This document shows positions 27,089 to 35,381 of a stretch of 64,000 bases of DNA, piece by piece; position 1 is the stretch's first letter, and each line of letters starts with the position of its first letter. The stretch is from the NCBI GenBank assembly GCA_963845445.1, contig CAWJSE010000003.1:372001-436000 (forward strand), written 5' to 3'. A program made the position numbers and the translations under genes. The notes under the pieces were generated by a model. It searched no databases, had not been told where the DNA came from, and was given only the letters and a program-made list of their open reading frames with translations. The stretch is from JABDBL01 sp963845445 (GTDB taxonomy: Bacteria > Cyanobacteriota > Vampirovibrionia > Obscuribacterales > Obscuribacteraceae).

Positions 27089-27475
27089 CTATTTCATAAA
27101 ACCTTTGATTTCATTCATCCCTTGTTTTTCTATTAAACCGGTCATGCCGTTTTTCAATTGAGATTCAGCCATACCTTCAAGACCAGCCGCTTTTGACGTC
27201 GGAGTACTCGTAGCAGCCGAAGCGGCAGGTGGAGCAGCACCTAATATCATCGTACCCTTGGTGGTGACCATTAGTGAATACTTCTTACCTGAGCTTTGTT
27301 CGACAACTAAATATTGACCGGCAGGCATAGTGGTCGTGCCCACTTCGGTTGGAGCTTCGCTGGTCGTTGTGGTAGTTGCCGTGGTTGTGGTCGTACTATT
27401 AGTATTTTGTGCATACACACCTAAATTCATTGATAGAAAACACAATATTGCCGATGCCATAATTGATTTGTGCAT
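27089..27475 (-). CDS. Small secreted Thr/Ala-rich protein
   Basis: About 128 residues. AAGAAGGAAAAAGAT sits just before an ATG at 27475, so that start is better than the GTG at 27496. The N-terminus is a signal peptide (HKSIMASAILCFLSMNLGVYAQN) followed by a threonine-rich run (TTTTTATTTTT). The middle, AGQYLVVEQSSGKKYSLMVT, is a short beta-rich domain and the end is helical. No family recognised; a secreted or surface-bound small protein. The stop lies 12 bp from the end of the preceding gene on the other strand. Confidence 0.5.
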   Translation of the reverse strand: MHKSIMASAILCFLSMNLGVYAQNTNSTTTTTATTTTTSEAPTEVGTTTMPAGQYLVVEQSSGKKYSLMVTTKGTMILGAAPPAASAATSTPTSKAAGLEGMAESQLKNGMTGLIEKQGMNEIKGFMK

Positions 27476-27575
27476 ATCTTTTTCCTTCTTTATCACTAAT
27501 TAGCCCATTATCTAGCGCGTATGCCTAACTTATGCGCAATAAGCTAGTCCGAACATAAGACATTTTATCTTATTG

Positions 27576-28742
27576 CTACGGTGAGCAAGACAATAATTTA
27601 GGGACAGTATTATATTGATCCCTTAAATAAAATGTATTGCATGGTCTATGGACCCCAACCAGGGGGGCGCCAGTGAAAATCTGCGAGGACTGTTCAGGAT
27701 GTGCCTTTGCCGCCACTTTATTTAAATAGTTTCGAGTGAGCCCTTCTGCCATTTTATCAGCTTCAGCAGTCTTACCGGCGACCCTCAGCATACCAGAGTA
27801 TTCTGAGCGAACTTCAAGCGGAATTTCAGGGTAATCTCGTCCATATTTCTCTTGAGCAAGCTCCAAGGCTGTATGGTAAGCTCTTTCCGATTCATCATAG
27901 TTTCCGGCCACAGCCTGAACCCAGCCCAGATATTTGTACGCATAAGCCAATCTGTTTTCTAGTGGCAAGTCCTTATGCAATTTTTTGTATAAATAGATTC
28001 TTCCGTATGCCTCTTCAAGACGAGCTCCTATAGAGTCTTCGATACAAGCCTGTCTAACCATATATTTTGCCACTGCTTCGTTGTCATTATTCAGAATACC
28101 ATTGAGCATTGCTTCCTGTCTCTCATAGTTCAGTTTGAATAATGAATGACCACAACGAGAGGTATTCTTTTTAGATTCTGCGCTTTGTAATAGCAATAGT
28201 TCTCTAGCCAAAGGTTTTGCCCGATCTATTTGTCCAGATTCATAGAGCATTGCGGCAACCGGTTCACCCTGAATCAAATAGGCATATGATGATGGACCGT
28301 TCAAGGGCTCGGCAGCAATCAAAGACAGCGATCTTTCGTACACTTGCAGCTGTTCATTCAATCCAAATTTAATCCCCTGAAAAAATACGTCTGACAAGTG
28401 GAAGTCTTTGTTCATATATTTCTCTACAGATTTTCCATCGTCCCCAATCACAGCCTTAAGCATATCGAGCTCACTGGCATAATCGTAGATTTTATTGGCG
28501 TTAGTGGTGGCGTGTAGTTCTTTATATTTTTTTTCAACCGATGGCAGTGTTTCGTTTGCAAGTCGCTGCGCACTAATCTTGTCACCGCAGACATATAGAA
28601 GGGCAATGTTAGGACATTTCTTTTCCAATTCAATGTCACAGAGCGTTTTGTCACTTACGTTCTCCACGGCAGAGCAAGCTGGCCCTGCCATTACACTGGA
28701 GAGAAAGATCAATACAACCATGAATTTGTCTACCAGAATCAA
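27576..28742 (-). CDS. Secreted TPR-repeat protein
   Basis: 388 residues. A TTG start at 28742 has GGAG five nucleotides upstream, better than the ATG at 28721. The N-terminus is an export signal (FMVVLIFLSSVMAGPACSA). Most of the rest is helical, with TPR-like units near residues 260-330: YAYKYLGWVQAVAGNYDESERAYHTALELAQ and SEYSGMLRVAGKTAEADKMAEGL. Several cysteines (CDIELEKKCPN, CGD) could form disulfides. No catalytic motif. Likely a periplasmic or surface scaffold; function unknown. It is on the same strand as the small Thr-rich gene downstream, with about 100 bp between them. Confidence 0.55.
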   Translation of the reverse strand: MILVDKFMVVLIFLSSVMAGPACSAVENVSDKTLCDIELEKKCPNIALLYVCGDKISAQRLANETLPSVEKKYKELHATTNANKIYDYASELDMLKAVIGDDGKSVEKYMNKDFHLSDVFFQGIKFGLNEQLQVYERSLSLIAAEPLNGPSSYAYLIQGEPVAAMLYESGQIDRAKPLARELLLLQSAESKKNTSRCGHSLFKLNYERQEAMLNGILNNDNEAVAKYMVRQACIEDSIGARLEEAYGRIYLYKKLHKDLPLENRLAYAYKYLGWVQAVAGNYDESERAYHTALELAQEKYGRDYPEIPLEVRSEYSGMLRVAGKTAEADKMAEGLTRNYLNKVAAKAHPEQSSQIFTGAPLVGVHRPCNTFYLRDQYNTVPKLLSCSP

Positions 28743-28837
28743 ATGTTCTCCGGGCTACCAAAAAAACTAAGGCGTTAGCGGTATTGTAGCCCACAATTCA
28801 TACAAATAATAGTTAGGGCTGCCTTTGGCTGAACCAC

Positions 28838-28889
28838 TTCAGCACTTTTTCGTATGTAAGATAAACACGAAAATTTCTTTTGTGCTGAA
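28838..28889. promoter_or_regulatory. Nested inverted repeats over the promoter of the AbiEi-like gene
   Basis: Outer arms TTCAGCAC (28838-28845) and GTGCTGAA (28882-28889) and inner arms TTTTCGT (28847-28853) and ACGAAAA (28867-28873) are perfect complements. A TAAGAT -10-like box lies in the centre and the ribosome site AAGGAG follows directly. This is the expected place for an autoregulatory operator. Confidence 0.5.
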
Positions 28890-28903
28890 AAAGGAGAAAA
28901 CAT

Positions 28904-29542
28904 ATGTATACTGCCGTGCTAATACGTAGACACATTAACAGACTCAAAGATGATAAACCATTTTCTATAAGGGACTTTCTGAACTATGGCTCCCGCAACG
29001 CTATTGATCAAATATTTCACAGATTGGTGAAATCAGGTCAGATTATACGAATAGCAAGAGGAATATTCATACAAAATACATCGCCTATGCCTTCTGTTTT
29101 AGACGTTGCCTTAGCTAAAGCAACTGCCTTTGGCAAAAGTATAGTCACATATGGATCGCAGGCTGTTCAACAGCTAAAACTCAGCCCCAATATTGGTCCG
29201 CAATATGAGGCTGTCTATGCTTGTAGCGGCTCTTCCAGTTCTTTTCGCTTTGGCAATATTCGCATTCGCTTCATTGCCTCAAGTCCAAGAAAAATGGTCT
29301 TAGGCAATGAATTATCTGGTCTAGCTATACGGGCTCTTTGGTATCTAGGAAGACCAAACTGCTCTTCCCACTTAGTTTGCGATGCTCTTGTGCAATTTAA
29401 CAGAAACGATAGGCAAGACTTGCGCGAAAAAATAAAAATTATGCCGGCTTGGCTAGCCAGTTATTTTATTGGTCCTGAGCGTAATTCAGAGCAAAGACAC
29501 CGGCTAAAGAATCGGTTCCAATCTTATTTCTATGGGAACTAA
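28904..29542 (+). CDS. AbiEi-like / DUF6088-type antitoxin-like regulator, orphan
   Basis: 212 residues. The N-terminal 55 residues form a winged-helix (SIRDFLNYGSRNAIDQIFHRLVKSGQIIRIARGIF), the pattern of the AbiEi antitoxin DNA-binding domain and DUF6088 proteins, with the usual L-x-R-G-x-F end. Residues 55-190 are an alpha/beta part (ALAKATAFGKSIVTYGSQAVQQL; RFGNIRIRFIASSPRKMVL) of the type found in that family. AbiEi proteins repress their own operon through inverted repeats. Here nested dyads cover the promoter, but no toxin gene (AbiEii nucleotidyltransferase) follows; the next 200 bp hold only an unlikely 66-codon ORF. So it may be a lone regulator or a solitary remnant. AAGGAG sits 8 nt before the ATG. 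Confidence 0.7.
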   Translation: MYTAVLIRRHINRLKDDKPFSIRDFLNYGSRNAIDQIFHRLVKSGQIIRIARGIFIQNTSPMPSVLDVALAKATAFGKSIVTYGSQAVQQLKLSPNIGPQYEAVYACSGSSSSFRFGNIRIRFIASSPRKMVLGNELSGLAIRALWYLGRPNCSSHLVCDALVQFNRNDRQDLREKIKIMPAWLASYFIGPERNSEQRHRLKNRFQSYFYGN

Positions 29543-29599
29543 CGCTTGGAGCTCAATATCGCAAACTCATATTTCATCAAAAGTTTACATCTTATATAA

Positions 29600-29630
29600 C
29601 CCTGAAATAATCAGTCAGGGCAAGCTTTTT
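29600..29630 (+). terminator. Rho-independent terminator candidate
   Basis: CCCTGA (29600-29605) and TCAGGG (29615-29620) form a 6-bp stem with a 9-nt loop, followed by CAAGC and five T. It lies 58 bp after the AbiEi-like gene and would end its transcript. Confidence 0.45.
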
Positions 29631-29746
29631 ATATCGATCCGGGGATATGGAGTAGCTTATCTCACATTGGTAACCTTGAAAATTGGCTGTGGTGTCCATC
29701 TTTACTTAGATACCGAGTTTGGTGTCACTTGATAGAAAGAATTGAC

Positions 29747-30589
29747 TTATTGGCGCTGTATAATTTTGTTAATATAGTTTCGAACTTCTCTTGGCATTGT
29801 AAGCTTATCCGCTTGGATGATAGGAGCCCCTGTAATCCTTACCCAGTTATTGAAATCGATAGATTGCTCTTTAATTATCTTTCTCAAATCATCACGGCTA
29901 AGTGACTCAACCCCTCTGCGCTTCAAACATTCTACCGCCTCTTGCAAGTGGGATTGAAATTTTAAACCATCCTTATCATGTAATAATAATGGGTTTCCGA
30001 TGAGGGGCTCAATGTCTCTTTTAACAGACAAAGTATCATTTGAAGTATCACCAGCGTTTCTTAAACCATAGAAACACTCATCTATTGCTGCTAAACCCAT
30101 TAAATTCATTATTCCTTTTCTGTAATTCTCAGCTCCAATAGACACTGCCAGTCGCTGTTCATCAGTCAAAACATCTCCCTGACTTGTGCCCGCTTTCTGT
30201 TGTAAATCCAAAAGTTGGTCCGTATCTTCAATTAAAGGCTTTAATACCTCACCACTCAATGGAAATCTATGGGTTTGATCGCCTGGTAATTTTACTGCAG
30301 CGCTTATTTCGTTTAAGTTAAGCGCTCCATCTTTTTTTCCGTCGACGATTCCATCTATATCTCCAAACCGACCTGACAAAAAGTGGGATATCGGAGCCCT
30401 TGTTTCTAAATATCTCATTTCACTGACTTCAGCCAGTAAGGTCTCCCTGGTTGGTAATGAGCCTTGATTCATTTCTTCTTTTAATTTATCTCCACTCATA
30501 AAATGGCATTTTAATGCATCTTTGGATGCTTGAATTTCAGTCTCTATTGGAGACGAAGGTGCAACTGCTGATTCGTCAAATTCACTCAT
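29747..30589 (-). CDS. Hypothetical protein with one EF-hand-like loop
   Basis: 280 residues, no signal peptide or membrane helix, so probably cytoplasmic. Near residue 75 it has GDIDGIVDGKKDGALNLNE: Asp/Gly spacing D-x-D-G then D-G-x-L-x-x-x-E, like a calcium-binding EF-hand loop. The rest is helical and acidic. No family recognised. It stands alone, with the ATG at 30589 preceded by GAGGAGC (GGAG about 8 nt upstream), a good ribosome site. Calcium binding is inference from one loop. Confidence 0.5.
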   Translation of the reverse strand: MSEFDESAVAPSSPIETEIQASKDALKCHFMSGDKLKEEMNQGSLPTRETLLAEVSEMRYLETRAPISHFLSGRFGDIDGIVDGKKDGALNLNEISAAVKLPGDQTHRFPLSGEVLKPLIEDTDQLLDLQQKAGTSQGDVLTDEQRLAVSIGAENYRKGIMNLMGLAAIDECFYGLRNAGDTSNDTLSVKRDIEPLIGNPLLLHDKDGLKFQSHLQEAVECLKRRGVESLSRDDLRKIIKEQSIDFNNWVRITGAPIIQADKLTMPREVRNYINKIIQRQ

Positions 30590-30923
30590 ATAATGCTCCT
30601 CAATTTAGAGACAAAGACCATCTGATTGCTTCCCGATCATATCTATGGCTCGTGAGATTTCTGTGAGTGCTCTCCCGTCTAAAACAAGATTTACTGAGAT
30701 TTTAAATTAATTGGCAGAAGTAATAGATCTCAGATTCGAATCCTTTCGTGCTCAGATTTTGAAAATTGAGCCAAAAATAATAGGCATAGAATAGACAACC
30801 AAAATTGTTTTTGATTTTGTCGTTACTAACTTAGTCTCAGGCACCGCTCACAATATCATCCGCTCGTTCGGTTTAATTAGCGATGCTTCCGACGTCCGGT
30901 ATCGTACATTATATCTATTTCTC
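30590..30923. other. Intergenic region, no gene seen
   Basis: 330 bp between two minus-strand genes. It contains several stops in all frames. A TTCGAATCC near 30735 looks like part of a tRNA T-loop, but the flanks do not pair. Confidence 0.35.
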
Positions 30924-32222
30924 TTAAGGAGAAATTCTATAGCGATCGCGTGGATATAGTGTAGTTTGTCTTACATTACTGAGATGCAAAATCTGAGCAG
31001 TGAGTCTTTCTAAACCAATTGCTAAGCCACCATGGGGTGGCATGCCAATTTCAAACATGCGTAAATGGTCCTCGAAAGTTTCTGGATCAATAGAACGCTT
31101 GGCCAGCGCACTTTCAAGATCGCTGCGACGATGAAGGCGCTGCCCTCCGGTGGTTATCTCGACTCCTTCAAAAAGCAAATCAAAACTTTGCGCAGCGCCA
31201 TCAGAGCCTCGTGGATGGGTATAAAAAGGTCTGCCGCTCAAAGGAAAACCAAGCACAAAGACAGCACTCACACCAGTTTCCTTTTTTGCAATTTCACATA
31301 ATTGGCGCTCTGCAAGCGGATCTAAATCGTCAACGAGATCCTCTCTGTTGAAACTATACTTCAATTTTTGCAAGCAATCGCTAAATTCCCATATGGGCAC
31401 ATTTAGTATAGAGGGCAACTTTTCAATATTATGCCTCTTCAGTAGCAAGCCATAATTTTCATTTATGCGATCGAAAATAAAAGTCAGAAGCTCGCGTTCT
31501 AACTGAATAATTTCTTCAGGGCTTTCTATGAATCCCATTTCCAAATCTAACGAATAATATTCGGTAAGGTGCCGACTGCTAGCATGCGGTTCTGCTCGAT
31601 AAACATGTCCAGTTTCAAATACTCTTTCAAGGCCGGCTACGCCGTGCTCTTTGTAAAATTGAGGGCTTTGGGCAAGATATGCTGAGCGTTCGAAATATTT
31701 AATAGCAAAAAGATTAGTACCGCCCTCGGTGCCACTGGCAACTATCTTAGAGGTAATTATTTCAGTAAAATGCCGCTCTTGCAAAAACTGCCGTAGGTAT
31801 TGAAGAATAGCAGCTTGGATTTTAAAAATATCGCGCACTTGTTCATTACGTAAAGAGAGCGCACGATAAGAAAGTATGGTATCCATACCAACTTCACTAA
31901 TATCGGAAGAAGAATTAAAAGGCAAAGCTATACTAACCTCGTTAAGCACAGCAACGTGTTTGACTGCTAATTCTAATCCTGACGGTGCACGAGGTTCTGC
32001 TTTAATTTGACCTATAATTTCAACCGGCATTTCAAGCTTGAGGTTGAGATGACGCAAAGTGGCTGTATCTGCAACACACTGAAGTTCGCCAGTGCAATCC
32101 TTTAAAACAATAAAGGTAGTGCGGGCTAGTTCGCGTAGTCGATAAATCCAACCGCGAATAAGAACAGTTTCGCTAGTGGAGGGGGTGAGATTATTAATTA
32201 GCGCTCTGGTAGGCTTTTCCAT
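30924..32222 (-). CDS. aspS: Archaeal-type aspartyl-tRNA synthetase
   Basis: About 432 residues from ATG 32222; a TTG at 32240 would add six. An OB-fold anticodon-binding domain (about 15-105) is followed by a class II catalytic core: motif 2 FETGHVYRAEPHASSRHLTE (207-226) then YYSLDLEMGF, and motif 3 GLAIGLERLTAQIL near the end with YPRDRYRISP. Length and the FETG-x-RAE-x-x-SSRHLTE form match the shorter archaeal/eukaryotic-type AspRS rather than the usual bacterial AspS with its long insertion. Such enzymes are often non-discriminating and charge tRNA-Asn as well, needing GatCAB to finish Asn-tRNA; no gat gene is in the window. AsnRS is excluded by the aspartyl-type motif 2 as I read it, though only a tree would settle it. 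Confidence 0.8.
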   Translation of the reverse strand: MEKPTRALINNLTPSTSETVLIRGWIYRLRELARTTFIVLKDCTGELQCVADTATLRHLNLKLEMPVEIIGQIKAEPRAPSGLELAVKHVAVLNEVSIALPFNSSSDISEVGMDTILSYRALSLRNEQVRDIFKIQAAILQYLRQFLQERHFTEIITSKIVASGTEGGTNLFAIKYFERSAYLAQSPQFYKEHGVAGLERVFETGHVYRAEPHASSRHLTEYYSLDLEMGFIESPEEIIQLERELLTFIFDRINENYGLLLKRHNIEKLPSILNVPIWEFSDCLQKLKYSFNREDLVDDLDPLAERQLCEIAKKETGVSAVFVLGFPLSGRPFYTHPRGSDGAAQSFDLLFEGVEITTGGQRLHRRSDLESALAKRSIDPETFEDHLRMFEIGMPPHGGLAIGLERLTAQILHLSNVRQTTLYPRDRYRISP

Positions 32223-32500
32223 AGTTATGATTTTTCCCAAGCATTTGTTATCTCAAATGCTGGAACCATAGAAATGGCGGTGCCATCCAGCTTCTACTCA
32301 ATATAGCTCTTATTTGTTACTGTATCGTAGCAATTACGCTTCGACCTAATAAGGCCTGTTCTTTGATAAGTGCAATATTTTTGCAGACTTACTTTAGAAC
32401 TTCCGGTTCAGTCAAATCTCTCCAAGGGGTCTATCCTTTTCAACGAGTGTTGGCATTATAACAAACGAATATACTTTGGCAATACAAATATTTTTCACAA

Positions 32501-33403
32501 TTAGACTTTGGATTGTAAGTCAAGCCTCAGGGTTAAGCAACAGACAGAACCGCCGGCTAGACCAAATTTATCTACTGGTACTGTCATTATTGAATAGCCT
32601 CTTTCTTGCAATATCCCTTGGAGTTTGTCTGAACAGCGCGAAAGAATTATTTTGTCGTCTATATTCACAAGATTACAAACAAAATCATATGCATCTTCTT
32701 TAGTAAGTGCTATCAATTTGTCAGCAGATACACGTTCTTGAATAAGCTTTTGCGCCGGCTTAGAAAAAGCGTCGGGGTAATAGATTACATCACCATATTT
32801 GAGAGCACTAAGACTTAGATCAAGATGATAAAAGCGAGAAGACAACAATTCTAAAGCTATAACTTCTTTTCCATAATACTCTTGAATATATGCAGTTGAC
32901 TCTTTACTGGAGCGTGGGCCATAGCCGGTCCAGAAGAGTTGATGATGATTGTCCCATATACAATCTCCAGCCCCTTCCTGGAAGAATCCCGGCGGAAATT
33001 CTGCCACACTTTTGACTAACCCTTGTGTTTTCGCCTGACTGAAAAATTGGGCAAAGTACTTTTCTTCGGGCTGTCGTTCTTTATAACGGAAGCGTTCTAA
33101 AAGTGCTTTTCCGTCCAAAACAATGGCCGCATTAGCTGTAAACACCATGTCTGGCAGACCGGGCTCTTGCTTAATAAGATTTACAGCTACACCTAAGGAT
33201 TGAAAAGTTTGGTATAAGTTCTGCCATTGCTGACTGGCGATTGACTTAAATTGACTAGAATTATCGCTCCATGTTCTCGGTTCCATCCATTGATTAATTT
33301 CATAGGTAACTTCGAAATAGTCGGGGGCGCACATTAAAAGCTGCATGACAGGAGCTGAGCTACCTTTGGTAACTTCTTTTGCTGGTATGCTTCCGGTACT
33401 CAT
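32501..33403 (-). CDS. Arginine deiminase-superfamily hydrolase (DDAH/dihydrolase-like)
   Basis: About 300 residues from ATG 33403; a TTG at 33421 would add six. The guanidine-modifying enzyme fold is recognised by CAPDYFEVTYEINQWM near the N-terminus, PDMVFTANA (acidic substrate ligand), HLD in FYHLDLSLS (catalytic His) and the C-terminal AGGSVCCLTL, whose cysteine is the nucleophile in this superfamily. Members hydrolyse arginine, dimethylarginine or citrulline, or transfer amidino groups. In cyanobacteria, related proteins act as arginine dihydrolases (AgrE/ArgZ N-domain), so arginine breakdown is plausible. No arc operon neighbours are present. Substrate unproven. Confidence 0.75.
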   Translation of the reverse strand: MSTGSIPAKEVTKGSSAPVMQLLMCAPDYFEVTYEINQWMEPRTWSDNSSQFKSIASQQWQNLYQTFQSLGVAVNLIKQEPGLPDMVFTANAAIVLDGKALLERFRYKERQPEEKYFAQFFSQAKTQGLVKSVAEFPPGFFQEGAGDCIWDNHHQLFWTGYGPRSSKESTAYIQEYYGKEVIALELLSSRFYHLDLSLSALKYGDVIYYPDAFSKPAQKLIQERVSADKLIALTKEDAYDFVCNLVNIDDKIILSRCSDKLQGILQERGYSIMTVPVDKFGLAGGSVCCLTLRLDLQSKV

Positions 33404-33487
33404 AAATGCACTGTGCCTCAATTAGTCTGAATCCGGCGAACTGGTTATAAATTCTTGAGTTATAGTAATCATAATATAATAAGTATT

Positions 33488-34372
33488 ATGTTCGCAATAA
33501 TAAGATTCTTCGCCAAATCCCATTTTCATAAGATCGTTCTCTTATTCTATGTACTCAATTTGAGTATTCCTTGCTCTTTGTCCCAACCTGCTGCATATCT
33601 AGATAAGGTAAATGCGACGCCCGATTTGACCCAAACTGATCCAAGAGGAAAATTTGCGGAAAATGGCACAAACTATTGCGCACCAGTTGCAGTATCAAAT
33701 TCCTTTGTTTGGTTAGCTGAGCACGGCTATCCCAAGCTTTTGCCAGACTGCGTAGATATATCTCAAACTAATAAACAAAATAACTTTCTCGGCAGACAAA
33801 TCGATTTAGCAAAAATTTTAAGCTCTCCAGACTTTATGAATACCAAGGCCGATGAGGGAACTTATGTCGATAGTGTGCTATTGGGAATAAAAAAATACAT
33901 ACTAAAACAGGGCTATTCGATTAAACAGCTCTCCTATCAGGGTTTCCGCTCAAATTTATCCGAATTTGATATAGGAATTCGCAGCCCCCGTTTAGCATTA
34001 CTAAAACAAGGCATAGTTGGTAAATCAGGCGTTTGGCTTAATATAGGTTGGTATCAACATAAAAGCGAGAGTGGGACATATGTGAGGGTAGGTGGGCATT
34101 GGGTCACTCTGGTGGGATATGCATTAGAGAAAGAAGGCAAACCTGCCAAAACCAGACTAATTGTGCATAATCCGTCACCACGAGCTGGATCTACGTTTCA
34201 TAATGATTTTATCGTCCTAGTACCTATTCAGGGCGTTCTGGTTAGTCGCAGGGGTTTACTGGGCTTTCCACGCCCAGCTTGGGGTTTTTATAAAATTGTG
34301 GGAGACTTAAGCCCAATTCCTGGCACTGACACTGCTATCTTAGAAAGTGCAGTAATACTGGAATTGTATTAA
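33488..34372 (+). CDS. Secreted C39/papain-like cysteine peptidase-like protein
   Basis: About 294 residues from ATG 33488; a TTG at 33455 would add 11. The N-terminus is a hydrophobic signal (FHKIVLLFYVLNLSIPCSLS). The catalytic-type motifs are GTNYCAPVAVSNSF (Cys), GGHWVTLVGY (His, about 220) and VHNPSP (Asn), in the order expected of C39-like peptidases. The closest pattern is the bacteriocin-processing or general C39 fold, without ABC transporter. It would be exported and could cleave envelope proteins. Family assignment is by motif order only. Confidence 0.55.
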   Translation: MFAIIRFFAKSHFHKIVLLFYVLNLSIPCSLSQPAAYLDKVNATPDLTQTDPRGKFAENGTNYCAPVAVSNSFVWLAEHGYPKLLPDCVDISQTNKQNNFLGRQIDLAKILSSPDFMNTKADEGTYVDSVLLGIKKYILKQGYSIKQLSYQGFRSNLSEFDIGIRSPRLALLKQGIVGKSGVWLNIGWYQHKSESGTYVRVGGHWVTLVGYALEKEGKPAKTRLIVHNPSPRAGSTFHNDFIVLVPIQGVLVSRRGLLGFPRPAWGFYKIVGDLSPIPGTDTAILESAVILELY

Positions 34373-34439
34373 ATTAGCATTGTTAAACAGTATTACTTAG
34401 CAGTATTATTATGAAGTCATCCCCGAATTTGATTAGAAA

Positions 34440-35381
34440 GTGTCAAAATATCATTTCAGTGCCAAATTATTCACTTTGCTTGTGCTTGCCAATTCGGCAG
34501 GGCAATTAGCAGTCTTTAGCCAGGATGTGGGACAAAGCGACTGGCAAACGCCCGGTTTAAGCCAAGCTGGTTCTTCCACATCGGCCGAGCAAAATTCCTG
34601 GCAAAACCCAAATCAATATTCTAGCGGACAAAGTGAGTCGCAAACGCCAGGATTAAATCAAAATAGCAACAATTTGAGCCAATCGTCCTGGCAGACGCCA
34701 GCAAGTACGCAACAAACGCCAGGATTAAGTCAAAATAGCAATAATTTGAGCCAATCGTCCTGGCAGACGCCACAAAACGGGCAGCAAACAGCAGGATTCA
34801 ATCAAAATAGTAATAATTTGGGCCAATCTGGTTGGCAACAGCCACAGAGTGCTTTCCAGGCTAATGCTAATAATGCGAACAATCAAACAGACTATTATTC
34901 GGGACAAACAAAACCACCTGGACAAAGTGGACAAACTGACTTAAATCAATTAATGCAAAGCTATCAAAACAATAGTCAAACAAGCCAGACCTGGCAAACC
35001 CAGCCACCGCAACAAGGTCAAGTACAAAAAACTGGAGGCGGATTGAAGCAATTGATAGGGGGAGTAACTAATACTGCCATGAGCGCAGCTCGGATCGCTA
35101 CCCCGATGGTAAATATGTATATGTACAGCCGAGCTTTATCAAGCTCACCAATGGCTAGCATGGCCAGTATGATGCCCTATAGCATGATGGGTATGGGGAA
35201 TATGATGGGCATGGGAAGCATGATGGGTACGGGGGGAATGATGCCATACGGTATGGGGGGCATGCCTTACACTTACGCTGCTCCAGTGCAAACAATTCCT
35301 GTACCGGTGCAAACAGTACCTTATACGACAACACCTAATTATCCTGGCAATACGGGCGTCTCGTCATTTATGAATTATTAG
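34440..35381 (+). CDS. Secreted Gln/Asn-rich repeat protein
   Basis: 313 residues from a GTG start. A signal peptide (to about 28) precedes at least three repeats of 24-25 residues of the type NSNNLSQSSWQTP...QQTPGL (about residues 70-145), then a Gln/Asn/Thr linker, then a methionine/glycine-rich tail (MMGMGNMMGMGSMMG, about 245-275) and a Pro/Val/Thr end. This low-complexity make-up is typical of surface or matrix proteins, and the Q/N-rich part could self-assemble (inference). No enzyme motifs. It ends inside the next gene on the other strand (18 bp overlap, 35364-35381). Confidence 0.6.
   Translation: MSKYHFSAKLFTLLVLANSAGQLAVFSQDVGQSDWQTPGLSQAGSSTSAEQNSWQNPNQYSSGQSESQTPGLNQNSNNLSQSSWQTPASTQQTPGLSQNSNNLSQSSWQTPQNGQQTAGFNQNSNNLGQSGWQQPQSAFQANANNANNQTDYYSGQTKPPGQSGQTDLNQLMQSYQNNSQTSQTWQTQPPQQGQVQKTGGGLKQLIGGVTNTAMSAARIATPMVNMYMYSRALSSSPMASMASMMPYSMMGMGNMMGMGSMMGTGGMMPYGMGGMPYTYAAPVQTIPVPVQTVPYTTTPNYPGNTGVSSFMNY
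34650..34860 (+). repeat. Tandem repeats, about 75 bp
   Basis: Three near-copies of a unit reading CAAAATAGCAA(C/T)AATTTGAG, then CCAATCGTCCTGGCAGACGCC, then a variable part. Each encodes QNSNNLSQSSWQTP plus 10-11 residues. The unit period is about 75 bp. Confidence 0.6.

Noticed and set aside
29532..29732. 66-codon ORF after the AbiEi-like gene, possible toxin
   Set aside because: Overlaps the terminator hairpin, has no ribosome site and no toxin motif.
30720..30760. TTCGAATCC resembling a tRNA T-loop
   Set aside because: Flanking bases do not form a T-stem or acceptor stem, and no D-arm or anticodon arm is found.
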